From Flaccisagitta enflata (taxonomy: Eukaryota > Chaetognatha > Sagittoidea > Aphragmophora), in assembly GCA_965153355.1 (NCBI GenBank), contig OZ231126.1:69130001-69194000 (forward strand): a DNA stretch of 64,000 nt. Reading direction: 5' to 3'. Both the position numbers and the translations under genes were made by a program. How positions within the stretch are numbered: the first letter of the stretch is position 1; every line of letters begins with the position of its first letter. Shown here one piece after another: positions 11,670 to 20,603 of the stretch. The notes under the pieces were generated by a model. It had not been told where the DNA came from, did not search any database, and was given only the letters and a program-made list of their open reading frames with translations.

Positions 11670-14433
11670 CTTCGCTCAAACCTTTGATATGCCTGTGCAC
11701 CCATCGTAGCGCTTCTACAATGTCCCAGAGTCCGTTATTCCCTGGCGCGTCTTCGGTTCCAAGTCCGAAGAAGCCAAGAACCCCGAGTCGGTAGTTGAGA
11801 GTGACAACAACAACATTTTCTTTGGCGACAAAGACACTACCATCGTAGGCAAGATAGTCTCCTGAACCCGCGAAATATCCGCCACCGTGAACTTCCACGA
11901 TCACCGGAAGCAGCTCTGCGTTCTCAACGACCTTTGAGCGAGAGTATTGATTGAGAGCAATTCATGATGAATACCCTCTTCAGCAGACATACAGGTTGTG
12001 GAGAAGCGGGAAGCGCCGCTTCTCGGAAACGGGGTGACAGTGTCGGAAGATCTAGCACTATGGCATTATAAAAGAAATAAAAAAGGATATTTTGTTTTAG
12101 AAGAGCAATTAAACAGATGTCACCAATCATTTCTTAATTAGATAATCTAAATATTTGATGTTTTTCCCATAATTTATCAATTTCAAGATTGATTTAATGA
12201 AACTTGACTTGATTTTGTCATAATTCCACCATATTAGTCTGCATTCTGCTTGTCGAAAGCTTGTGAGAAAAATTTCTTGCTTCCCGGAAGCTTGGAAGAA
12301 TATTAATATCTGCGGCCTCTTGCCTTGGAGATCAAAGCTATCCTAACAAGTGATGTGGGTGGCAATCTTGTTGCGGACGGGGGAGGGGGCAGGAACATCC
12401 AACCCCCATCTACATCCCAATCCCCATCCCACACACAAACAGATACAAAAAGTATTTTAAACACTTGCTTCAACTCGATGACCCCAGGACCAATGGACCA
12501 ATAGACCAACAGATGGACCGACAAAGTCTCTTAAGGAGTAGGGTGGCTCAAAGTGGGGTCATTTTCAAAATTCATGTTGCCATTGGAGAAAATGAGACCA
12601 TTTCCATTAAAAATGAGAATTCCAAAGTTTGGGGGTAATTGGATAAAGTTTACTCATGACCGCCACCCCCCTATTATCCATAGAAAATGTACAGGAAAGA
12701 TTTTCTCCTCCAATGCCTCCTATACTAAATAATGAGAAAAGGGTGGAGTGGCGGTCATGAGTAAACTTTGAGAAACATTATTCTTTTTTTGGGTATACAC
12801 ATACAATTTGCAGTACAAAACCACAGAATATTTCGATACATATAGACGATACATATAGACGTACCATCATTTTGGTCAATCCAAATGTCTGGGATTATGG
12901 CTGGTGTCTTCATAAGAGTGTCTCTCTTCTGGGGATTCATTCTGTTCACAGCTGAATGATGGTACGTCTATATGTATCGAAATATTCTGTGGTTTTGTAC
13001 TGCAAATCATATGTGTATACCCAAAAAAAGAATAATTTTTCTCATCGATTTTCACCATATGTGCAATGACTCTAAAACAATGAGAAAACTTTATCCGATC
13101 ATCCCCAAATTTTGGATTTTTCATGTATGAGGGAAATGATCATATTTTTAGTCGCGGACACGCAACTCTATACCTTGCCGTGTCGGTTGGTAGGTCGGTA
13201 GGTCCATCACATTTTTGAATTCCGAGCGGTTTTCACATTATTGCTCCTACCCAACCGTCCGGAACTGGATTGCCGTGTATCCGGCCTTGTTTTCGATGGC
13301 ATCTTGAAATTTGACTATGAGCCCACTTTAGGCCCCCCTATTATGGAGTTGCGTGTCCGAAATTAACAAGGTCAATAAACCTTAGTCGCGTGGTATCTAA
13401 GGTAGTAAAGATGATAAAGGTAATTAAGTACCCTTTAGTACCTAAAGTACCCTAAAGTACCTAAAAAAAACCAAAATTACCTAAAGTACCCTATAGTACC
13501 CTATAGTACCCTTAAATACCTGTGATAACCTGTAGCACCCTGAAGTACCATTGAGTATCTGAAGTACCATAAATTACCCGTAAGTACCCTCAAGTACCCT
13601 AAATTACATAAGTACCTAAAGCACCCAAAAGTACTTAAAGCACCCAGAAGTACTTAAAGTACCCTATAGTACCCTGAAGTACCCTTTAGTACCCCAGAGT
13701 ACCTTTAAAATGAAGATTTAAGATATATTTCAAAAATGTTACATGACCGACAGACCAACAGACAAACCGACATAACGGCTTCTAGAGTCGCGTTCACGCG
13801 ACTAAAAACGAGGAAAAAATTGTTCAATCCCGCATGTGATAGGCACATTCAGGCGTCCTTCTTTCAGTCAAGAAATCTTCTTGCCTTCTGTGCAATTACC
13901 ATTGGTTTAGCCCAAACATTGATATAGAGACAGTCTTCAGACTCGGATAATAAAACTTGAGGCCGGTTCGATCCCAATTCCAAATCATCGACAAGCACAT
14001 CCCGATCCACTCCATACGCCGAATGACAGGCTCTCGACGCATCCGTCGAGGCGTTGACGACGACGGCCGATTCGAGATCATCGTCCGCATCATCAACATC
14101 ATCGTCGACGTATCTCTTTGGAATGGGCCGTCGGAATCTCAATTCGCCGACGGGAGGTTCGGCGTAAGGTATGCCGCGGAATTGCCAAACGGGTGTTTTC
14201 CCGGTTACCAGCACTTGGCAGCCGATGATGTGGATGGAGGAGGAGGAGGAGGAGGAGGAGGAGGAGGAGGAGGAGGAGGAGGAGGAGGAAGAGGAGGAGG
14301 AGGAGGAGGATGCGTTTAAATGGTCGTTGTTATGGTCGATGATCAATTTTACTATAACTTCTCCATTGTTTCCCGATGAAACGCTCATTAATGAGGAAAG
14401 GAAAATTATTAGTCGGCAACTTAACAAAAGCAT
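4589..14433 (-). CDS. Carboxylesterase/cholinesterase-family hydrolase, six exons
   Basis: The gene encodes a secreted type-B carboxylesterase-like protein. This family hydrolyses ester bonds, or in non-catalytic members serves adhesion. The exons at 13900-14433, 11682-11931, 8563-9033, 7818-7986, 6238-6456 and 4589-5096 (minus strand) join in compatible phase to 2151 nt, about 716 residues. The start at 14433 was chosen because it gives a signal peptide, MLLLSCRLIIFLSSLMSVSS; an in-frame upstream ATG at 14526 lacks one. Key elements are FRGIPYAEPPVGELRFRRP and SEDCLYINVW (exon 1), the oxyanion HGGG near residues 193-196, nucleophile Ser276 in GESAA (GESAG is commoner), likely acid Glu409 in TSLENAFFL, and likely His529 in AHHNTHL. 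Substrate cannot be inferred. The poly-Ser tracts and the hydrophobic C-terminal tail are unusual. Splicing is predicted only. Confidence 0.88.
4847..4892. repeat. GGA microsatellite coding poly-Ser
   Basis: GGA repeats with one GGT interruption lie inside carboxylesterase exon 6 and read as Ser on the minus strand. Confidence 0.9.
5665..5743 (+). repeat. Family A dispersed repeat, 5' fragment
   Basis: AACAAGGCCTGATACATGGC, TTGCGTGCTGGTGGGCAGGA and GCAGTAATG are the 5' half of family A. It runs directly into the next copy at 5744. Confidence 0.75.
5744..5955 (+). repeat. Family A dispersed repeat, C subtype
   Basis: The 5' block AACAAGGCCAGATACACGGC and AGTTGCGGACAGGTGGGCAG are followed by a GGAC/GGAT array of about 95 bp. 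The end reads ACAAAGCCTCTTATAGAGAT and GCGTGATCGCAACTAAAAA. The TTATAGAG block and a 'GCAACTAAAAA' end define this subtype. Confidence 0.85.
5963..6134 (+). repeat. Family A dispersed repeat, C subtype
   Basis: AACAAGGCCGGATACACAGC, a GACC/GACG array and ACAAAGCCACTTATAGAGTT lead to GCGTGTCCGCAACTAAAAA. It is a tandem neighbour of the previous copy in the same orientation. Confidence 0.85.
6150..6218 (+). repeat. Family A dispersed repeat, 3' fragment
   Basis: A GGACCAACAAACTGACAG-type array is followed by GTCACATGCACGCGACTAAA. Only the slot and terminal hairpin remain. Confidence 0.65.
6238..6456 (-). CDS. Carboxylesterase exon 5
   Basis: The acceptor CTCTCTTCCAG precedes GCAGCTGGTC, and the donor is CTTCAG|GTACAC. 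The product reads SDMWFTCSMLHRARVLAALP, then VFLYEFDHNL and RAHHNTHLPLLFG. This matches the family block 'D..F.C....A......VY.Y.F.H' and the catalytic-His block 'HG.EL.Y.FG'. The likely His is residue 529, although the usual Gly after it is Asn. Splice phase agrees with exons 4 and 6. Confidence 0.82.
6457..7817 (-). other. Carboxylesterase intron 4
   Basis: The donor is GAAAG|GTAGAG and the acceptor is CTCTCTTCCAG. The interior is AT-rich; I saw no gene, tandem array or inverted ends in its 1.36 kb. Confidence 0.75.
7818..7986 (-). CDS. Carboxylesterase exon 4
   Basis: The acceptor CCCTTTTTTCAG precedes ATCTATGGAATG, and the donor is GAAAG|GTAGAG. The product reads DLWNESAVIAHINDMTYGIS and then RWEEFYEAHFRDPFSPFFV. 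This stretch lies between the acid and His blocks, where the family is poorly conserved, so the exon is supported mainly by phase and splice sites. Confidence 0.75.
8048..8190 (-). repeat. Family A dispersed repeat in intron 3
   Basis: Read on the minus strand it runs from AACAAGGCCGTATACACTCC, through a CCAACCAACC array, to GTCCGCTA. It abuts another copy at 8191 in the same orientation. Confidence 0.8.
8191..8350 (-). repeat. Family A dispersed repeat, B subtype
   Basis: TAGTCGCGGACACGCGACTC, TAGCCGTGTCTGTCGGTAGG and CGGTTTCGGCATTACAGCTC lead to GTGTATCCGGCCTTGTTT. It matches the 13149-13291 copy closely. Confidence 0.85.
8563..9033 (-). CDS. Carboxylesterase exon 3 with nucleophile Ser
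   Basis: The acceptor TTGCAAAAAATCAG precedes CATTTGGCGGTGATCC, and the donor is GGCTCAG|GTAAAT. The product begins AFGGDPDSVTLMGESAAAAM, the nucleophile-elbow block; the Ser is residue 276. It continues through SGAAVNP and VPVLLGWTSLENAFFLSEG, where the Glu of SLEN aligns with the catalytic acid of the family 'NKDEG' block. The elbow is GESAA rather than GESAG. Confidence 0.9.
9134..9197. repeat. CT/TGTC microsatellite, left of RT element
   Basis: A CTCTGTCTGT mixture becomes pure CT. It borders the 5' side of the reverse-transcriptase element at 9198. Confidence 0.9.
9198..11613 (+). mobile_element. R2-superfamily non-LTR retrotransposon, 5' truncated
   Basis: The element lies in carboxylesterase intron 2, antisense to the gene, between two CT repeats. 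It holds the reverse-transcriptase and endonuclease part of one ORF plus about 310 bp of 3' flank after the stop at 11301. The zinc-finger/Myb N-terminus expected in this superfamily is absent, so it is 5' truncated. No poly(A) tail is visible. Confidence 0.8.
9205..11301 (+). CDS. RT plus restriction-like endonuclease, partial
   Basis: The open frame runs from the CT repeat to a stop at 11299-11301; the element's own part starts near 9205 and no true start codon remains. It begins in the RT fingers (NFRPITCLTTTFKTLTG), then QQGARRGSYGTKQQL, YYDYAKAYDSVPHEW, GIFQGDILSPLLF and the active-site box YMDDLKTFA at 9751. A thumb-like block LYTPRDMGGRGLTSIWDSF follows. The C-terminus has a CRVCQNRPETLSHILSGC zinc knuckle near 10731, then RPDIVV and IIDVSCPND, the PD-(D/E)xK-like endonuclease signature of R2/R4/Dong/NeSL-type elements. 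The frame has no internal stop, suggesting recent insertion. The exact clade is uncertain. Confidence 0.88.
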   Translation, partial: DKTMFAKNFRPITCLTTTFKTLTGILASRIEKHLLDNNILAEEQQGARRGSYGTKQQLIINKSLLEHAIKSRRNISVTYYDYAKAYDSVPHEWIIETLKTYKISSTIINFLKWVMPMWRTKLILRHKNGVMEVNDILIRRGIFQGDILSPLLFILAINPVSFLLEKSQLGYKIDDVRFSHILYMDDLKTFAGSINDARQMAKIVFEFTKSIGMKLGLDKCKVLNVVHGKIKMCGHIELEEGSVIDEMEPNDVYKYLGIIESSNIKHTEMKTLTIEKFKKKLKHILKSELNSKNIMTAINEYANPVITYTFGIVHWTEQDIKDIDITVRKSLNMHRMFEIRSDVDRLYTPRDMGGRGLTSIWDSFKCTNIRLAHFLNNSLCPKLQKCKELDKAGLFSICKRAEKITEGLSLSLPNNLNDRSVIKQAKVIAGKAKCAFQKQRYDACLNKPQHGVYFKLLEDTTISKKGSLSWMAKAHMSPQSEAYIFAAQELALFTHWHERHILKKSTSDLCRVCQNRPETLSHILSGCDNLAKKEYLDRHNGLAQYVHHAICQSFDIQTCAKWHVHKPPEVIMLKNVEITYDSIISTDRPYVFNRPDIVVRDKEKKKCYIIDVSCPNDINVSQKEQEKITKYSGLRLELGRMWDCECTVVPIVIGGVGVVSENFEKYKAMIPADITTLMCIKITLLGSEKILRNFLARK
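11614..11667. repeat. CT microsatellite, right of RT element
   Basis: A pure CT tract of about 54 bp lies 15 bp from carboxylesterase exon 2 and borders the 3' side of the non-LTR element. Confidence 0.9.
11682..11931 (-). CDS. Carboxylesterase exon 2 with oxyanion motif
   Basis: The acceptor ACTCTCGCTCAAAG precedes GTCGTTGAG, and the donor is ATCAAAG|GTTTGA. The product VVENAELLPVIVEVHGGGYF carries the oxyanion-hole HGGG. It is followed by VTLNYRLGVLGFFGLGTEDA and PGNNGLWDIVEALRWVHRHI, all strongly diagnostic of the family. It joins exon 3 through a split Ala codon, giving HIK-AFGGDP. Confidence 0.92.
12541..13338. mobile_element. TA-flanked foldback MITE
   Basis: Three sets of inverted arms are nested around the centre. 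The outermost are GGCTCAAAGTGGGGTCATTT (12546) and, reversed, GGCCTAAAGTGGGCTCATAG (near 13330). The middle arms are 12594-12655 with 13078-13142. The inner arms, about 85 bp and nearly identical, are 12776-12870 with 12956-13042. TA flanks at 12539-12540 and 13339-13340. A family A copy (13149-13291) is inserted inside. Confidence 0.75.
13149..13291 (-). repeat. Family A B-subtype copy nested in foldback MITE
   Basis: It reads TAGTCGCGGACACGCAACTC, CTTGCCGTGTCGGTTGGTAG and ends CCGTGTATCCGGCCTTGTT. Both ends meet T-rich host DNA without a clear target duplication. Confidence 0.85.
13366..13808 (+). repeat. Family A copy carrying AGTACC minisatellite
   Basis: The end blocks are family A: ACAAGGTCAATAAACC and CTTAGTCGCGTGG at the left, and TACATGACCGACAGACCAAC, GAGTCGCGTTCACGCGACTA at the right. 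Between them, 13415-13715 is filled by a degenerate 10-11 bp repeat based on AAGTACCCTA. Confidence 0.7.
13900..14433 (-). CDS. Carboxylesterase exon 1 with signal peptide
   Basis: It encodes the signal peptide MLLLSCRLIIFLSSLMSVSS, then a poly-Ser run of about 26 residues. After CQVLVTGKTPVWQFRGIPY come PPVGELRFRRP, an Asp-rich insert, CHSAYGVDRDVL and SEDCLYINVWAKPM. The two Cys around ACHSA and EDCLY match the first disulphide of the family. The donor is CCAATG|GTAATT. Poly-Ser before the conserved core is not a usual family feature. Confidence 0.88.
14236..14310. repeat. GGA microsatellite coding poly-Ser
   Basis: GGA repeats with single GAA/AGA interruptions lie in frame inside carboxylesterase exon 1 and encode the N-terminal poly-Ser tract. 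Confidence 0.9.
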
Positions 14434-14791
14434 TTTTTTTTCTTCAAAATGATGTGATGAAAAAAAGTAGCTCGATAAAGATTTATTTTCCGATAAAACT
14501 TTTCTGATTGTATAGCTTTCATTCAAAACAATTCTATATGCTGTAATTGAATTAAATTCCCAAAGGGAAAAATAGATTCCGCTTTTTTTCTTCTCGATTT
14601 CAATGATTTTTTTCCCATTTTTTAGCTTGAATAGCTATGAGAAAATAAAAATAAAGAATTATCATAAAAATGAACAATTACATCATGAAAAACATCCCAG
14701 TGAATTAAAAATGCACAATGACATCATGAAACACATCACAAAGAATCAACAATTACATCATAAAGAATATCCCAGTGCGTAATAGAATAAA

Positions 14792-14795
<4 letters not shown>
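14434..14795. other. Upstream region of the carboxylesterase gene
   Basis: AT-rich DNA with several short repeats of the form AATTACATCATGAAAA (14670-14765). No TATA box or other promoter element could be assigned with confidence. Confidence 0.4.

Positions 14796-14872
<77 letters not shown>
14796..14872. repeat. CT microsatellite
   Basis: A pure CT tract lies about 360 bp upstream of the carboxylesterase start codon. Confidence 0.95.
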
Positions 14873-14876
<4 letters not shown>

Positions 14877-15289
14877 AAGTATCCGCATGAAAATGTCTAA
14901 TAAGAATATTTTTCCCAAAAGATATAGCTCCATGATTACTGAAAATGGATAAATTTGGGTTAGGGTCACAGATGCGTTCGTTCTTTACGCATAAGTTATT
15001 TTTACTGGTTCCGACGATGCAATTGGGCGTTTTCATTCATTTTTTGATGATGAAAAATTGAATATGTGTGTTAATGAGACGCAAACGAGGTTATCAAGAA
15101 ATTTAAATGCAGTGATTTAAAAATGCGTTGATCGGATGTCAGCGCCGCGAGGATGTTTGTTTTATAAATTTACTCGATCTTCATTCGTCCCAATTTTAAA
15201 GTTCACAAATCCAGTTAGTTAGACTGCAAGTATAAAATTACATCCTAAATAAAAACCACATGAGAATTGCCTCAACAATCGGAGGGCGA
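14873..15289. other. AT-rich stretch, no feature recognised
   Basis: No gene, inverted ends or tandem arrays were seen. Confidence 0.4.
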
Positions 15290-15303
15290 ACAACAACAAC
15301 CAT

Positions 15304-15370
<67 letters not shown>

Positions 15371-15378
15371 GCAACAGC

Positions 15379-15476
<98 letters not shown>

Positions 15477-15505
15477 AAACAAAAACAAAAACAACAACAA
15501 CTACC

Positions 15506-15546
<41 letters not shown>

Positions 15547-15649
15547 AACAACCACCACCACCACCACCACCACCACCACCACCACCACCACCACCACCAC
15601 CACCACCACCACCACCACCACCACCACCACCACCACCACCACCACCACA
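15290..15649. repeat. Compound AAC then CAC microsatellite
   Basis: About 250 bp of ACA repeats, with GCA, AAAAAC and ACG interruptions, change at about 15550 into about 100 bp of CAC repeats. Long homopolymeric open frames here are artefacts. Confidence 0.95.
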
Positions 15650-16205
15650 CAATGGACCGTGACCCTGAAAAAATCAATTGTTATTGTTTTGGGGAGTAGT
15701 AAATTACCATAACATTCTTACAGTTTTAAAGAAACGTTAAGGAACGTTAAGCCCTAATGAGGAAAATAAACCCACGCTACATTAGCTTTCACGTAGCACT
15801 ATACCCGTGGGTAGGGGCATCCTCGCGCAAACCTCCGTTCTCTAGTGTGGAGTATAAGGTTCTATGCCATAGTGGTGTTGCAGTGACCAGGAATGTGTCT
15901 TCCTAAATCTGTTGCATCACCACAAGGAATAGCCTTATTGCTTCCAAAACGAAATCTCCTTACTGAATTCTGAGCGAAATACTTTTTGCTCCTTTTCTTC
16001 ATTTTTTTTCTCCTTTTTTACAAAGAATGAAAAAAACGATGAAAATGAGGTCGTGAACAATGACGAAGATCACGAGCCTAACAATGATGATGCTGAGGGC
16101 ACAGACGATTACAACTGACATGACTGAGACCGACAGCATATGAATGACACCACAATGGGCGGTTAAATGTGGCACCGTCTTTCTCCCTGTCCATTTCGGG
16201 TCTGA
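15650..16205. other. No recognised feature
   Basis: I saw no similarity to the other repeats in the window and no convincing coding frame. Confidence 0.4.
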
Positions 16206-16714
<509 letters not shown>

Positions 16715-16741
16715 GCTAGCTTTCTGTCACATTAGTTGACA

Positions 16742-16865
16742 TTTAAAAACAAAACAAACAAACATACATAACAAACATTCAAAAACATAACAAACATTCA
16801 AAAACAAAACAAACATTCCAAAAACAAAACAAACATTCGAAAACAAAACCAACATTAAAAAACAT
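16742..16865. repeat. AACAAACATTCAAAA minisatellite
   Basis: Five or more degenerate copies of a 17-20 bp unit, AACAAACATTCAAAAACA. Confidence 0.75.
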
Positions 16866-16956
16866 GAGCCTTTAAAAACACAAAAAACGCGTAACTAAAC
16901 ATTAACATTACATGATAAAACACGGTGTCAATGTCAATATTCTAACATTCGATGTC

Positions 16957-16959
<3 letters not shown>

Positions 16960-17010
<51 letters not shown>

Positions 17011-17064
17011 AACAAACAAACAAACAAACAAACAAACAAACAAACAAACAAACAAACAAACACA
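16960..17064. repeat. CA then CAAA microsatellite
   Basis: About 45 bp of CA repeats pass directly into about 55 bp of AAAC repeats. Confidence 0.95.
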
Positions 17065-17102
17065 GTCACAGACGGAGTTAGTGTACAGAAACTTGATTTT
17101 TT

Positions 17103-17167
17103 TAGGTGCGCCAAGGCACGTCTATAACTGGCTGTGTCCGTGGGTTGGTCGGTTGGTTGGTCGATAA
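17103..17167 (-). repeat. Family A, D-subtype fragment
   Basis: TAGGTGCGCCAAGGCACGTC, TATAACTGGCTGTGTCCG and a GGTTGGTC array match the D subtype at 34340. The 5' half is absent. Confidence 0.65.
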
Positions 17168-17291
17168 TGTATACGTAGGGTTACAAAATGAAACGTCTTA
17201 TTTAAAACTGAAGTTAGAGACACGCTGAGTGCATTGTCTGGCAATAATAAACCTTTTTAGCCCATATTCAGGCTAAGTAACTTGACTTTGA

Positions 17292-17470
17292 AACAAGGCC
17301 GGGTACACGGCTACCCTAGTCGCGTGGGGATGGGCAGGGGCAGTGATGGATAAGAACTCTGGAGTATTTGGGCAGGAGCAGTGAGTTCAAAACGCTCAAA
17401 AACGCCAAAAAGTAAAATGGGTACCAACCAACGGATGGACGGATGGACGGACAAAGCGGGCGATTAAAAA
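17292..17470 (+). repeat. Family A dispersed repeat
   Basis: AACAAGGCCGGGTACACGGC, CTAGTCGCGTGGGGATGGGC, TCAAAAACGCCAAAAAGTAA and a GGATGGAC array lead to GACAAAGCGGGCGATTAAAA. The terminal hairpin is shortened. Confidence 0.75.
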
Positions 17471-17491
17471 AATACCCCCCCCAAAAAAAAA

Positions 17492-17643
<152 letters not shown>

Positions 17644-17663
17644 ACGTTACTACTTGGAAACGT

Positions 17664-17706
17664 TGAACGAGCCTGTGAGCGGAGTGAGCGGTGCGAGCAA
17701 ACGAAG
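17664..17706 (-). repeat. Family F fragment
   Basis: GAACGAGCCTGTGAGCGGAG and TGAGCGGTGCGAGCAAACGA are the reverse of the core of the repeats at 19691 and 33369. Confidence 0.6.
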
Positions 17707-17719
17707 GTACACTGCGAAC

Positions 17720-18990
17720 CATAAAAAAGGAAACAGCTGTTTTAAAAGATATTTCTCATAAAAAAAAAAAAAGACTTATTGATATTTTTTGTGAGATATG
17801 GAAAGAGTGTCCTCAAATGAAGCCAATGTAATCAAATCCCATGAGTTTATATCGATTATTTTGGAGTTTATGTTAAAAAAAAGATATGGTGTCAGAATCT
17901 GTGTATGAACTGTGAATTCTTGAAAAAATATAAAAAAAGTGCCATTTCTATTTGATTTTTATCCTTTGCATTGTAGGAAATCAATTGATATCATGGATCA
18001 TTTGAAAGATATTCAAAATAGCTTTCATTTGCCACCAATCTCACATTTTTAGCTCAATTCATTTAGACACAGTGAAGGAAAAACTGGAGAGTGTTGATTT
18101 TCGAGTTTGCAATGGCGCATAACATAAATGTACCCATTTAACTTTAAACTAATGCCATTGCTAAAGGAGTAAAGCTAGGAGGCTGGGAATGGTCTAGAAT
18201 GAAGATCTTTTGGAGATCTTTCAAATGGTCACTGATTTTGTTTACTTTCTTCTATCCAAACACGGATATGATGGGAGGGGAAAAAAATCCCTCATTTTTA
18301 AAATATGTGTGATAAAAAAAATCTTTCTTTTGTTATTCATAAGAGGTTAAAATCAAGTGAAAACCTAAAAAAATCCATGACATAAAGAAAACCCTTGAAA
18401 AATCTGTCATGTGAGCTGTTTCTGGAGTTACAAGCTCAATTTGTTTAGAAATTGCAACAGTTTTACTAAAATTTGTCCTGCATAAACTATGAAAGAAAAT
18501 CTCTTGTTCTCCCACTTAGGTTTTGATACATTTGTTTTTAAATTAACATAAAATCCAAACAAATCGCTCTAATTTGATAGGACTGGTGGCAAATTGTTCA
18601 TTTTTTGAAGCTCTTTAAAACGCTTATGAATAACAATATGATTAGTTGAATTCAAATTATGTAAAATGAAAATGAAAGTTGTTTCTTTTTTTTATGAGTC
18701 GCACTGTAGTGAGCGACCGAGTGGCCCGTTTAAGATGCAATTGTCATGTGTCCGTCAGTCGTTCAAATCTACCACAGATGGATATACCACAGATAAATAG
18801 TAAAGAGTTAAAAAAGAAAAGTGTTTTGAAATTTTTAACTGGTGTAATCTATGCTAGACTTGATTAAGAATAGAACAAAAAACACTCGATCTGCCTCAAA
18901 GACGCCCATTTTCAATTCTTCTTACCGGCCTAAAACATTTGATAATGTCAACATTTCTTTGTTAATTTTCTTTCTTTGTTAATTTTCTTT
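17720..18990. other. AT-rich stretch, no gene recognised
   Basis: No gene, tandem array or inverted ends were found in this 1.3 kb. A short piece at 18702-18732 (AGTGAGCGACCGAGTGGCCC) resembles the start of family F in reverse. Confidence 0.5.
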
Positions 18991-18991
18991 T

Positions 18992-19342
18992 TAGTCGCGT
19001 GCACGCGACTCTACAACCCGCTTTGTCGGTCCGTCCGTCCGTCGGTCCGTCGGTCCGTCCGTCCGTCACACTTTACTTTTTTGTACTATAACATCAACTC
19101 TTAGGTCATTTTAAGTCATTTTAAGTCATTTATTGTTATTCTAAGTCATTTTGAGTCAGTCTAAGTCATTTTAAGTCATTTTAAGTTATTTTAAGTTATT
19201 TTTTGTTTTTTGTTTTTTTAGTCATTTTAAGTCAATTTTGGTCATTTTAGGTCATTCTAAGTCATTGAAAGTCATTCTAAGTCATTCTAAGTCATTCTTT
19301 GTCTGTAAGTCTAGCACGCGACTTATAGGTGTTGGCCTTGTT
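18992..19342 (-). repeat. Family A copy carrying GTCATTTT minisatellite
   Basis: The plus strand reads TAGTCGCGTGCACGCGACTC, ACAACCCGCTTTGTCGGTCC, a GTCC array and CACACTTTACTTTTTTG. From 19100 to 19310 a degenerate TTTTAAGTCA repeat follows. It ends TCTAGCACGCGACTTATAGG, then TGTTGGCCTTGTTT. A second GCACGCGACTTATA motif at this end is shared with the large copy at 36877-40616. Confidence 0.8.
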
Positions 19343-19690
19343 TTTATTAATTTTCGTTCTTTGTTAACTTTTTTTCTGTAAATTTTTTTCAAAACACAGC
19401 AATTGAAATATGTAATCATTGCTACGAATTTGTACCAAGATTAGAATTCTTACTCCGAAGATGGGACATTTCCTTGAAATTACACAAATAATGTGTCTTT
19501 TATTCAAACCAACAAGCCTCAAGTTCAATGTATTCCAACCTGTCCATCTGTCTTTTAATCAGTCTTATTATGTCACCGCTCAAGTTGCTACATCGGCTTG
19601 TCAATCTGTCAGTCTCACTTTTTTTGGGGTATTTATGGTTGCTTAGTTTACAAAGAATCGCCGCTAAGGGGTATTTCTAGTCAGAGACAT

Positions 19691-19900
19691 TCGCGTTTTT
19701 AACGGGCCTCTTGGTCACTCGCTACGTTCGTTCACTCCAACGCTCACGCTGCTCACTTGCTATGCAGCTTTTTGCTTCACTATGCTCACTTTGCTTGCTC
19801 ACTCTGTTCATAGGCTCGCTCACTCACTTTGCTCACTCCTTTGTGGGACAGTTGAATGCATAAACATGTGTTCATGCTGTAAACGTGTTCAATGGGAACA
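19691..19900 (+). repeat. Family F repeat
   Basis: TAACGGGCCTCTTGGTCACT, CGCTACGTTCGTTCACTCC, repeated GCTCACT-type words, GTGGGACAGTTGAATGCATA and GTGTTCATGCTGT match the 33369 copy in the same order. Both are followed by a long GT tract. Confidence 0.75.
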
Positions 19901-19930
19901 AACGCGTTTTTCATCTTCATTAGAAGAAGG

Positions 19931-20026
<96 letters not shown>

Positions 20027-20033
20027 GTGTGTC
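19931..20033. repeat. GT microsatellite
   Basis: About 100 bp of GT repeats with one C near the 3' end, following a family F repeat. Confidence 0.95.
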
Positions 20034-20603
20034 TCAATGACCTACGCCAGGTTTCAAAAACAACTCAACGTTCCAACTGCCAATTTCGTGATTGGGCCGC
20101 ACCGCAGTCAGGAATTATCGTGATTGTTATGGAAATACCGAGTAGGCCTTTAAGCATAAGGCGGCTCTCGCCAACCAAAAAAAAGTCATAAAAGTGGATT
20201 TTTTTTGTTTTCTTTTTAAATCTTATATTCTTTGTGTTTTTTTTTAATGTTTGTCTAACATGTCCTGGTTATCTTTAATCAAAAGTCACCTTAATTTTTT
20301 TTTTGTTTACTGATCTTTAGTGAATATTAACTAATTTTTGTTTATTACTTTGATAGTATTTTTTAGTTCAAATAATGTTTATATGAAATATTTTTTAAAT
20401 GTAGAAAAATAAAAATAAATTATTTTTGCAAGATTCTAGTTAGTGCCATTTAAAAAAGATGATTTTTCAAGCTAAAAATTATAAAAATTACATCATATCA
20501 AACAAAAATTTTAGATTTTGTAAACGATTTAAATCAAAATAAAAAAACTCGATCTTTACCATATGCTTCAAAAAGTCAAATTATGTAATTTGACTTTTTT
20601 CCA
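20034..20603. other. AT-rich stretch, no feature recognised
   Basis: No coding frame, tandem array or inverted ends were seen. Confidence 0.4.

Larger units (their letters stand above)
9034..11681 (-). other. Carboxylesterase intron 2
   Basis: The donor is ATCAAAG|GTTTGA and the acceptor is TTGCAAAAAATCAG. It is almost completely occupied by the non-LTR element and its flanking CT tracts. Confidence 0.8.
12360..13365 (+). repeat. Family A C-subtype copy split by a MITE
   Basis: The left part (12360-12540) has TTGTTGCGGACGGGGGAGGG and ends CCGACAAAGTCTCTTAAGGA. The right part (13341-13365) has TTATGGAGTTGCGTGTCCGA and AATTAA. Together they rebuild the C-subtype 3' end seen at 6134. The 12541-13338 MITE sits between them. 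Confidence 0.6.
11932..13899 (-). other. Carboxylesterase intron 1
   Basis: The donor is CCAATG|GTAATT and the acceptor is CGCTCAAAG. It contains nested repeats from 12360 to 13808; 11940-12350 is AT-rich without recognised features. Confidence 0.75.
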
